Assembly (NCBI GenBank): GCA_012976225.1
Contig: JAAVVG010000005.1
Location: forward strand, 434,001-498,000
DNA length: 64,000 nucleotides
Source: Golubevia sp. BC0850
Taxonomy: Eukaryota; Basidiomycota; Exobasidiomycetes; Golubeviales; Golubeviaceae
Reading direction: 5' to 3'
Part shown: piece by piece, positions 33,501 to 43,100 of the stretch
Numbering within the stretch: the first letter of the stretch is position 1
Layout: the number at the start of each line of letters is the position of its first letter
Translations under genes and position numbers: made by a program
The notes under the pieces: generated by a model
Told to the model about the DNA's origin: nothing
Database searches by the model: none
Seen by the model: the letters and a program-made list of their open reading frames with translations, nothing else

Positions 33501-36217
33501 CTTCAAGCCGAGATCAGTCTTGAGACAAGGTGACTGTGAAAGGAGCTGGGAGGAAGAAGAGCAAGACGAGAATCAAGTAGTGCTAGAAGGTTCAACTTTA
33601 ATAGGTGGACAAGAACAAGTGAGTCTATATTCACCAGATGAGTGAGTTTTGGCCGCGTTCGCGAATCCTGATTCATTCTTCATTCTTTTGGTCTCGGCAC
33701 TCTCACCCAGTTCTATCTCGAAACCAACGCTTGTCTTGCTATTCCAGGAGAAGATGGAGAGATGGAAATCTTCAGCTCCAGTCAAAATCTGCCTGAGACC
33801 CAGGTCTTTTGCTCATCAATCCTCAATGTTCAAAACAACCGTGTCACAGTTCGCGCTAAGAGAATCGGTGGAGGTTTTGGAGGGAAGGGTGAGTTTTGAT
33901 CTTCTCTTCTTCTCTTCTGTCCCTTCTTTTCATTTCTAGCTTTTGTTTTATTCCCACAGAAACTCGACCTATCGCTCTGGCAGCTTGCATGAGCGTCTCA
34001 GCTCTTAAGGCAAAACGACCTGTCAGATGCATGTTGGACAGAGATGAAGACATGATCTGGTCAGGTGGTCGTCATCCTTTCCGTGCTACCTGGAAGGTCT
34101 CTGCTACGAAAGACGGCAAGCTGAAGAGAGCCGAGATCAAAGTCTACAACAACGGAGGCTATTCTCAAGATCTTAGTCAAGCTGTACTGGAAAGAGCAAT
34201 GTTTCACATCGAAAACTGTTACAAGTTCGAGATTCTCAAGGTGTCTGGATGGATAGCTAAGACGAACGTGCAGAGTTTCACAGCGTTTAGAGGATTTGGA
34301 GGACCTCAAGGAATGTGAGTTTGACAGTTTGGAGACGGCTTCGACTTCTGCTTTTCTTGAGCTGATCTTCGATTCCTCAAACCTTGTTCTCCAGGGCAAT
34401 CTGTGAAGATTACATGACAAAGTTGGCCGCCAAGCTCGATATCAGCGTCGAAACTCTAAGAGAGAAGAATTTCTACGCTGAAGGAGAGAAGACTCACTTT
34501 GGTCAATCTCTCAAGGATTGGAATGTCCCAGCCTTATGGAGTACTCTCAAACAGTCTTGTGACTTCGACAAGAGAAAGCTGGAGATCGAGAAGTTTAACT
34601 CGACGAGCACTTGGAAAAAGCGAGGTGAGTGTTGGTCCACTTGACCGGTAGATTGTGGAATAGAATCACTGAAGCTGACCTTACCTCGACCTCTTAGGAA
34701 TCTCTCTCATGCCTACCAAGTTTGGAATCTCTTTCACTGCTTTGTTCTTAAATCAGGCTTATGCTTTAGTTCAGGTGCTGAGCCACGATGGTAAGTCGTC
34801 AACATATTGGCTTATAGTCTAAGAGCTCCATTTACCCGCTTTTTGACCTTACCCCCCCCCTCTTTCTGTTTCGCGTGCTTCAGGTTCCGTTCAACTCTCC
34901 CACGGAGGCATTGAGGCAAGTACCATAGGCGGTCACGCTCTCGTTCCAATCTCTGTCTGACCTTCTCTTTTTCGTCTTCAGATGGGTCAAGGTCTCAACG
35001 TCAAGATGTGTCAACTCGCTTCTACGTGCCTCGACATTCCAATGGAGAAAATCTACATCCGCGAAACTTCCACCTCTACCATTACGAAGTGAGTGCTAGG
35101 AATAATGAAAGACTCTTCAAATTGAGTCTTGCTGATCTTCTCTGTCTCTTCTTCTTATCTTTAGCGCCTCTGCTACCGCGGCTTCAGCTTCCTCCGATCT
35201 GAATGGAGCAGCCATCAAAGACGCTTGCGACAAGATCAACGAACGTCTTCGTCCTTTCAGATTCCCAAACGGAGAGGCTGGAGAAGAGGTTCCTTGGGAG
35301 AAAGCAGTTCACGATGCTTACTTTGCCAGAGTTCAGCTTTCCCAAACCGGTCATTATCGGACCCCTGAAATTGGGTTCAATTGGAAGGATCAATCCGGAG
35401 ATCCATTCCTCTACTTCACTCAAGGTGTCGCCTGCTCGGAAGTTGAGGTTGATGTTCTCACCGGAGATCATAGGATCGTTAGAACGGACATCAAGCTCGA
35501 CATTGGTAGATCGATCAACCCTTTGATCGACGTCGGACAGATTGGTAAGTAGTTTGTATTCGCTGATCACCCTCGAGTGTCTCACTCTCTGACAACACTC
35601 TTTGCTTGTTTCCTGTACAACCCTCCAGAGGGAGCTTTCTTCCAAGGTATGGGTCTCTTTACGATGGAAGAACAGCTTTGGGGTCAAAATGGCTCTCTCA
35701 TGACCAGAGGACCAGGTAACTACAAAATCCCAGCAGGTCTAGACACTCCAGCAATCATGAATGTCTCTTTCCTCAAGCAGAGTGAAGGCAGAAAGAGTCA
35801 AAACCTCAAGACGATCCAAGTGAGTGCCGTGTTGTCGTTGTTTCTCACAACGACCCGTTGCTGAAGCAGTTCTTTTCTCTTCTCTTCTTTTGTCGCCACA
35901 GTCAAGCAAAGGTGTAGGAGAGGTGAGTCAAACATTAAGATCAGCTGTCCTTTCACACCTCTTACTCACCCTTTTCGTTTCGTCAATGTCCTTCGCAGCC
36001 TCCTCTATTTTTAGGGTCGACAGCGTTACACGCCCTGAGACATGCCATTGCCTCTGCGAGAGCTTCAAACCCATCTATCAAACATCCAGCTTACTTCAAC
36101 CTCGATTCTCCTGCCACTTCCGAAAGAATCAGATTGGCAATCGGAGATGAGTTGGTGGGAAGAGCTCAAGTGGAAAAGAAGGATGGAGAAAAGGAATTCT
36201 TTGTCTCGATCTTCTGA
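30576..36217 (+). CDS. Xanthine dehydrogenase (purine hydroxylase)
   Basis: Oxidises hypoxanthine and xanthine to uric acid in purine use as nitrogen source. Fourteen exons: 30576-31104, 31232-32123, 32215-33241, 33322-33618, 33711-33888, 33960-34314, 34395-34624, 34698-34790, 34884-34915, 34982-35088, 35165-35544, 35629-35819, 35902-35922, 35999-36217. They sum to 4551 nt (1516 aa). Order of domains: plant-type [2Fe-2S] ([12 protein letters not shown], Cys 59, 64, 67), second [2Fe-2S] (CGFCSPG then CRCTG), FAD domain ([20 protein letters not shown]), then Moco domains ([37 protein letters not shown]). The catalytic Glu is in KGVGEPPLFLGS and lies in a 21-nt exon. Exon 9 uses a GC donor. The protein is longer than usual because of Ser/Asp-rich linkers. 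The first Met ([13 protein letters not shown]) is preferred over an in-frame Met at 30459 because the family N-terminus is short. Confidence 0.96.
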
Positions 36218-36469
36218 GTTAGTTGTCCGATTTTCATGTACCCAGAGCTTCGTTCTTTCAGTGTTTCCTCTTGACCAATACAATTCCAATACAATTGTCA
36301 TCCAAAAGATCCCAGAAGTGAGAATCAGAGAACATGACTTCCAACTTGGAGATGTCCAGCAGGTTTTCAATCAAGGAGCGGCATCGACGACACGACACGT
36401 TAATTTGTTCCAGAGAAAGCAGACTTGACGCCAATTCTGTCCTTCTCCTGTGACCATAACACAAAACAA

Positions 36470-36694
36470 ATGAGTCTACGCATCAACACTTGGTTGTTCA
36501 AGTTCAGTTTCGACCTAATTCCAGGTCTAGCGAAGAAAGAAGAAGAGACTTCCAATTCCGCTGCCCAGTCCTCAAGTGGCTCAACTCCCTCTACCTCTAC
36601 CGATATGATTCAAAAAGACAAGAAGGATTTAAACGAGAGCAGTAGTACCTCTCCATCAGAGAAAAGTGCAAGCCCCCCAAGTGCTGAGAAGTAG
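36470..36694 (+). CDS. doubtful 74-codon open frame after xanthine dehydrogenase
   Basis: Reads MSLRINTWLFKFSFDLIPGL followed by a Lys/Glu/Ser/Thr-rich tail, ending 477 bp after the dehydrogenase stop. The first 24 residues could form an amphipathic or membrane-associated helix and the rest is low complexity. I do not recognise it. It may equally be part of the dehydrogenase 3' UTR. Confidence 0.22.
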   Translation: MSLRINTWLFKFSFDLIPGLAKKEEETSNSAAQSSSGSTPSTSTDMIQKDKKDLNESSSTSPSEKSASPPSAEK

Positions 36695-37061
36695 TCGATG
36701 AGCCTCACTCTACGTGAGTCTTCACTGAGAAATGGCTTACTATCCCCATGAAATTGCCTCGTCGTATCGTCGTCCTTCTGTCTTCTTTAAACCCCTCTCA
36801 GCCTTTTGTTTTCCAACACAGAGCGGAACCCCATCCTGGTTGATAGTCTTTTGTCTGTGTCCCTTTTCCACCTCGCCCCTTGTCCATCGATCCTGCTGTT
36901 CCTCCCACTCCTAGATTTGCCGTTCTGATGCTATGAACAAACTCTTAACTCGTATCCACCCACTACTGTTGGCACTCGTAAAAGCGCATATGATGATTGA
37001 GCGGGACTGAAATGATTGAAATGCGGAAATGTCTATCTTTTTACACACATAATGACACCCT
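36695..37061. other. convergent 3' intergenic region, xanthine dehydrogenase / thiolase
   Basis: 367 bp before the thiolase stop codon. No recognisable gene or RNA; 3' UTRs from both sides are expected. Confidence 0.45.
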
Positions 37062-38591
37062 TCACTCCGCGACGACCAGACTAGCAACTCCATAACCAGT
37101 TCCACAGCACATTGTAGCGACTCCCAATTTGGTTTCAGTCCTTCTGAGCTCAGCCAGGAGGGAAGTCACTAATCTCCCTCCGCTAGCACCTAGAGGATGT
37201 CCTAAAGCAATGGCTCCTCCCTTAGGGTTAACTTTCTTTGGAGAGATTTTGAGCTCGTTGATGCACATGATAGCTTGAGATGCGAAGGCTGGCGAAGATG
37301 ATAGAGAAAGAAAGAAAGAAAGGGGAAACGTTAAGAGCTCGTCACAAACGCTTCGACGATCTGCTCTTCTCTACAAGCTCTTGAGTCAGAACTCACCTTC
37401 ATTGAGCTCCCAGAGATCAATGTCGCTCACCGACAATCCGTAACGTTCGAGAAGAGGAGGAACAGCGAAGGCAGGGGCGATTCCTGAGAGAACAGAAAGG
37501 AGAGGGCAACCACAGCTGGAACATCAATATCTACCTCACCTCAAGCAGCACTCTCCCAGAAACCAAAGCACCTGATGATACAGTATTCCAAAGAGAATTT
37601 GCCTCTCATGTCGAATAGACCTTCCAGGCCAACTTCTATCCCCTCAGACCTCCTATCGAAACTCACCCATGACTTCCGGCTCGACTCCCTTGGTAGCAGC
37701 TCCAATCCATTTCCCTAGAATTTCCATCCCAGCCTTCTCAGCTACATCTCTTCTGGCCATAGTAAGAGCTACAGCACCATCACTAACTTGACTCGAATTC
37801 CCAGCAGTAGATCTTCCATCCTTTCTTTGGAAAGGTTTCAACCCACTCAATTTCTCCAAAGTAGTTCCCTTTCTAACTCCCTCATCTTTTTCCACCAACT
37901 TGGTACTTTCACTTCCATCCTCATTAAACCACCTAACATGAATCGGTTCGATTTCAGAAGCCAATCTTCCATCTTCTTGAGCTTTTGAAGCCTTCTCATG
38001 AGATTGAACTGCAAATTGATCTTGTTCTTCTTTGCTAACATTCCATCTCTCTGCAACTCTTTCTGAAGTTTCTCCCATTGGCATGATACAATCCTTAGCG
38101 GATTGAGAAGGAGAGTTCTTAAGAGTTGGAGATAGATCTACTGGAATGGCTCTTGAACCATAATTCCTTGTCATGCTCTCTACACCAGCAGCGATTCCAA
38201 CATTGATCTGACCAGCTCTGATTGAATTTCCAACGTCTGTAATAGATTGTAAAGAGGAAGCGCATTGCCTGTTGACTGTATTGAAAGCTGAAGAGATTGG
38301 CATTCCAGCATGTAGAGCAGCCATTCTACCTGACTTTGCACCTCCTAATTCCATCAAGACCGTACCAGCGCAGACTTGTTCTATTAATTGAATGTCTACT
38401 CCCCTTGATTCTAACCTTTCCCTTGTACGTTGTAAGACGTGAGCTAGCAATTCTTCTGGATAAGCATCTCTGAATCCTTTACCCATTCTTGCGATTGGAG
38501 TTCTCAAAGCAGTGGCGAAAACGATGTCATCTGGTCTCTTGGTGAGAAGTGAATTGAGGTTGGAGCGAGCGATTGTGCTTCTGAAGGCCAT
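37062..38591 (-). CDS. 3-ketoacyl-CoA thiolase (acetyl-CoA acyltransferase)
   Basis: Last step of fatty-acid beta-oxidation: 3-ketoacyl-CoA plus CoA gives acetyl-CoA. Minus-strand exons 38591-37667, 37483-37397 and 37288-37062 sum to 1239 nt (412 aa), full length for the family. The acyl-accepting cysteine is in [12 protein letters not shown], the active-site His in [16 protein letters not shown] and the second Cys in [20 protein letters not shown] is also diagnostic. The family resemblance is closest to peroxisomal/acyl-type thiolases, not to short-chain acetoacetyl-CoA thiolase. The N-terminus [19 protein letters not shown] is basic and lacks acidic residues. I see no clear PTS2 nonapeptide, so a mitochondrial location is possible. 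Its upstream neighbour on the same strand is PEX19. Confidence 0.93.
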
Positions 38592-38940
38592 CTTGAAAGA
38601 TTATTAGAGGTAGCACAGAAGATAGAAGGATGAGGAGGAGTGGAGAGATTGAGCTAGATGGATGAATAGATGATGCAGCAGAAAGATGAAATTGAACTTG
38701 GCTCAATCGAATAGAAGAAGATTACAGCCAGAAGTAAGAAAAGGAGAGAGTGAGTGCTTTTTAAGACATTGGGGGATGAAGATCAAGAGGTCTGCGCAAG
38801 GGGAGAATGGATCTTCCCCTTGTCCTATCCCCTCCAATTCCGTCAAGGGCTGTTCACACACATCTTTCACTACTTCCTAGCAACCTCAAATTGAATTATA
38901 AGAAGCTTTATCATGAGAAGAATTGCAAGGAATAAAGAAT
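38592..38940. other. intergenic, PEX19 3' end / thiolase promoter
   Basis: 349 bp between two minus-strand genes. Contains the thiolase promoter and the PEX19 3' UTR. No other gene recognised. No obvious oleate-response element could be confirmed by eye. Confidence 0.45.
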
Positions 38941-40680
38941 CTACATGACGACACAATCCTCAGGCGACCCGCTTAAGCCTGGAATTCCCTCCATGCCTTC
39001 TGGCCTGTTGGTTTATGAAACGAGGGGAAGGGAGGAAATTCGAAATAGCATTCGTGGAAACGAGAAGAGACGGAAGACCGTTGGCACGAGGAGAGGGAGA
39101 AGGTGAAGGAGAAGGAGGGAGAAAATCGAAAGCACAAAGGATAATAAAGCGTCAGATTAGTTCAATCTCGACCATATCGACTACATCAACTTAGCGTTCT
39201 CCAATACTCACATATCTCCAGAAACCTCCTCTGGTGGTGCACCACACTCTTGCATCTAAAAAATAGAAGAGATTGGAGAGGCGTGGAAAGAATTGGGAAA
39301 GTCAGAATGAGAAGCCAGTCAGCTCTGTAGCACTATACCTTACTTCATCATCGTCATTTGGTCGCTTGCATCTCAATCTCCTTCTTCCAACTCACCTCGT
39401 TCATCTTCTCTCCGACGACTTCCTTCAATTTCCGCTTCTCCTCCTCTGTTCCACTCTCGAACTTGGGGTCTTCGAACAGCGTAACAACCTCATTCACGAT
39501 CTTGGCTTGAGTTTCATAACGAGATCTATCCTCAGCAGAGAGTTCTCTGGGAGGGGAGGCGAGGAAAGGGCCATACTAAGAAAGGAGTAGAAAAGTGAGG
39601 AGTGGGTTAGTCGAGAGGCAAGTTCGAGGTTTGCGTCCGCCACTCTACGGCTGATCTCAGAGATAAAGGCTGATTCGCCCAATTTCTAGTCCCTTCGATC
39701 ACCTCAAATCACCTAGACTATCTGTTTCGGTCATCTTTGTGCCTTGTTACCTTATCAGTCCTTTCAGACTCACCTTAGATGCCAGTTCCTTCATAGGCTC
39801 GTAAAGAATCTCCTTACCCATCAACTCTCCCATCATGTTTTCCAACATCTTAGCAAATTCAGGACTCTCTCCATCCGGACCTTCACCTCCACCAGACAAA
39901 CTCGCCAACAGCTTCTTCATCTCTTCATCATTTTCCAATCCAGGGAACATTCCACCTAAACCACCCGTGTTACTTCCACTCGCAGAAGCGGAAGCGGAAG
40001 CATCTGATTGTTTGAGTCTTGACATAGTAGCTTTCAAAGCATCTTGGTAATTAGCTGGAGCTGGGTTGGTTGCTGATTTGGAAGTTGTTGTATTCGAAGG
40101 AGGAGCTCCTCCAAGTCCTCCACCTTCTGAACCAAGACCCATCTCTGACATCATAGCTTCGAATTGTTTCATCATTTCTTCTTCATTCATAGGCGGTTCT
40201 CCTGATTGTTGATTGGTAGATTCTGGAGCTGCAGCAGATGGAGCTGGACCTCCTCCTCCATCAGCCATTCCACTAAAAGTCTTCATGAGAGCTGCCATAT
40301 TTGCTTCTAACTCTTTGGCGAATGCTTCTTCATCAAAGTCTGCGTCTTCTAGATCATCTTGAGCTGCTGTTGCCGAAGTAGATGGAGGTTGTAGATCTGA
40401 AGTAGAGGCTGCTGTAGGTTGAGCTTCTGATGGTTTGGCTGGAGCTGAAGAGGCGCTGCTACTGGCTTGAGGTTTCGCACTGAATTCATCCAAGACATCT
40501 GTGATCCATCGAGAAGGAAGATGGGAGAGATTAGGGAGGTTGAGCGATGCGGAACTCAAGCTTCTTCTGAATTTCCTTTGCTTCGATGAGAAGTGGCAGA
40601 CTATCATACGCACCATCTAGACCATCTAGATCATCATCTTCGTTTTGAACTGCAACTGCCTTCTTTTCTTCGTTCGACAT
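38941..40680 (-). CDS. PEX19: Peroxin-19, farnesylated import receptor for peroxisomal membrane proteins
   Basis: Cytosolic chaperone that binds new peroxisomal membrane proteins and docks on Pex3. Minus-strand exons 40680-40614, 40498-39774, 39575-39396, 39255-39212 and 39004-38941 sum to 1080 nt (359 aa). The N-terminal MSNEEKKAVAVQNEDDDLDG leads to the Pex3-binding region. The middle has LEANMAALMKTFSGM and EEMMKQFEAMMSEMG. Near the C-terminus come ILYEPMKELASK, YGPFLASPPRELSAEDRSRY and MQECGAPPEEVSGDM, all family features. The last exon adds PEGMEGIPGLSGSPED and ends CVVM, a CaaX farnesylation box as in other Pex19 proteins. If the last intron were retained, translation would stop right after GDM and lose the CaaX box. 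Identification is very secure. Confidence 0.94.
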
Positions 40681-40990
40681 GTTTTGTGCGTTGAGTTGTT
40701 GGGTGGGTGGGGGAGGAAAGAAGAAAGCAACATCGGCTCTTGTTGGACCGAAAGACTTTCAGATTTCAGAATTTCAGGGATCTCTGAAAAACAAGAAGTA
40801 CATACTAGTAGTTAGGTTGGCAATTGGTACGTTGTACCTCCTCATCTTGAAAAGCTCACACACAAGACAGCAAACGCTCTGGAAAAGTCATCAGAAAGCT
40901 CGTGAAGATAGGTCTCGTCGAAACTAAAAATCTCATTCTTGAAGACGGCCACTATCAGTGTACTGTATGTCTGGGAACCATTGTGCGAGT
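40681..40990. other. intergenic, PEX19 promoter
   Basis: 310 bp between the stop of the unidentified gene and the PEX19 start, both on the minus strand. Nothing else recognised. Confidence 0.4.
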
Positions 40991-42779
40991 TCAAGGAAGT
41001 AAACGAGACAAAAAGAAGTTCAAAGCTTTTCCAGTGAATTCTGGGTCCTCTACTCCTTCTGCGATCTCGGACATCATCTTTTCAAACGCGCCAGAAGACT
41101 TTACAGAGGGCCAGAACTGTGGAAGGAGACGTCGATGGACATCAGAAGTGATTCTGAAATGTTCAATGTACCGTACTCACTTCAACAGGGAACGCTTCAT
41201 TTACTTCTCTCAGCTTGGAGTATAGTCGCTGCGGGAAGAGCAAAAGGTCAGAGCTGTTCTTACTTCTCGACTGGGACTGACGGACTCACAGACTCTTCAC
41301 TGAGAAGCAATTTGGGGAGCACATTCTCTTCAGTGAGATCTTGTACTATTTGACGGGAAGCTAGAGAGGAAAGGGGAGGGATACATTACTGGAGACGGAC
41401 GAGATCGTGAGCAATTTGTCGCCAGTCTTCCCCTTATTTTCATTTGTACCCACCAATTCTGCTGCATGCCACGCTGAAGTCGCATCACAGGAGATGGAAT
41501 CAGATTGGAATCCTCCTCTATGAAAACCACCTTGCCGAAATACTATTTGAAAAGCGAGAAATCATGAGCAAGTTGCAGATGATGCAAAAATGTGGGAGAC
41601 TCACCATGTAGTAAATCAGGGCTCGAGTGGTTCTTTGATCTAGGTTCAGAGAAATTTTGTAGGTCGTAGCTCCACTTGACTCATTCGTAGTGCCAGATTG
41701 ACTTGCAGGCTGTGACTCCTTTCCGTCTTCTGCAGCGACAGTGAGTTGGGATCCACCTTGAGCGGAGGCTTCCAGCATGCCTGAGTCGAACACTACAGAG
41801 AGAGATGTTGCCGCTTAGATACGACAAAAAACTCTGCTGGGAAAAGAGGACCGACTCACTGTCTTTGAAATACTCGCAGGACTTGTGAGCTTTGACTATA
41901 ACTGGAGGTTTTCTTTCTTCAGCGTCTAGAAGCGGAGTGACAGTTGTGTCGAATGGCCTTGGAAAAAGAACTGTTGCCTGATTGGCAGGTCCAGGCCCTT
42001 TCTCTCTTCCGGGAATTGAGAAAGAGTAGAGGGTTCTCAGCCCTGTTCTGGAGATGTTGGAAGAGATTGCGAGCTTTACGACTTGTCCGTCCCTTGCGGC
42101 CGAATATAGATGAGGAATTGCGTCTTTTGACCCGAGAGAGACTCTCTGAGAAGTAGAAGAACGTTGAGAAAAGGCGCTTCAGACTCTCTTCACGGACTGC
42201 TGCTTCTGAACTCAGAATACACACAACTTGAATGTGACGGCAATCTTTCTCGGAATTCTCAGGCTGGGAAATGGTTACGCCTCTTGAAACCAAGAAGCTG
42301 GGAGCAATTCCTTGACTTTTCTAAAAAATAATCCGAACTGATAAACCTGAGTTTGGGCTCCCTGGTCGTCCAACAATCAAATCAGCTGGCGACGCTCTTG
42401 CGGTTTTTACAGTCCAAGCAACTTCACTCTCTGCCGTGACTTCGGCCTTGACCTCCGCCTTCAAGCTGGCAGGGTCAGAGACGAAGATCCTATTTTGATC
42501 AGTTGAGATGGAAGCTGAGATCTGGAAAAGGGGGGGGGGGCGCGGAAACTCAGTAAATTGCGTCGCCACCGTCGACATAAGCTAGTGAAGCATCTGGTGC
42601 AGACGAAGCTGCCATGACAAGTGGGAGTGTGTTTGAATGCAAGGCAGAAATCTTCAATGATGTAGGACAGGTTGTACGTATTCTTTCTTTTTTATGCACT
42701 TACCATCAGGAACTTCATCCCCAGCTTTGTCTCTAGGTGTGAGAACCAAGTCGTGGGAGACTAGTGAGGGTGAGGCCAT
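40991..42779 (-). CDS. unidentified multi-exon gene, possible beta-propeller-like protein
   Basis: Starts MASPSLVSHDLVLTPRDKAG at 42779 and ends with FEKMMSEIAEG then FFLSRLLP before a TGA at 40991. Clearly coding exons include about 42513-42345 (ISASISTDQNRIFVSDPASL), about 42154-41860 (DAIPHLYSAARDGQVVKLAI), about 41804-41608 (KISLNLDQRTTRALIYYM), one near 41550 (YFGKVVFIEEDSNLIPSP), RLYSKLREVNEAFPVE near 41230-41180, and the last exon from about 41115. Between these I could not fix every junction. The strand is supported by consistent GTGAGT donors and stop-free exons. Alternating hydrophobic and polar strands with phrases such as YSAARDGQVVKLAI suggest a WD40-like propeller followed by a helical C-terminus. 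That is an inference and I do not recognise the family. Confidence 0.6.
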
Positions 42780-43100
42780 TTTGAAGAGCTGTGAGTGAAG
42801 GAGGAAGACTGATCCAGTATTAGAACTCATGACTTTTATATGTCTTCGCTCGGGCGGATGCGCAGGGTGAGCTTGCGATCGATGAGGGGGTGAACATCTC
42901 CTCTAAGATTAGTTCGATGCGTTCTTTGTCTGTTAATGGTGACGTGTATATACATTGCTTGGAAGACTTCGAAGTGCACAGGAAACAACTGAAAGAAACT
43001 AGAGCTCAGAAACAAGAAAACGGTCGTAGAATGTTCGTCATACCACCATTCAGCTTTCCATCACCAAGGAGCTACCCTGAGATAAATCTGTTCAAAAAAG
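42780..43100. other. intergenic, promoter of the unidentified gene
   Basis: 321 bp between two minus-strand genes. Only small, featureless open frames occur. It holds the promoter of the gene starting at 42779 and the 3' UTR of the next one. Confidence 0.4.

Noticed and set aside
39208-39255. PEX19 ending at GDM without a CaaX box
   Set aside because: The apparent stop lies inside a GTGAGT donor; the spliced last exon supplies CVVM.
42530-42541. Run of G (about 10) suggesting a frameshift error in the unidentified gene
   Set aside because: On the coding strand it is a C-rich tract in the polypyrimidine part of an intron, just before the TTTTCCAG acceptor.
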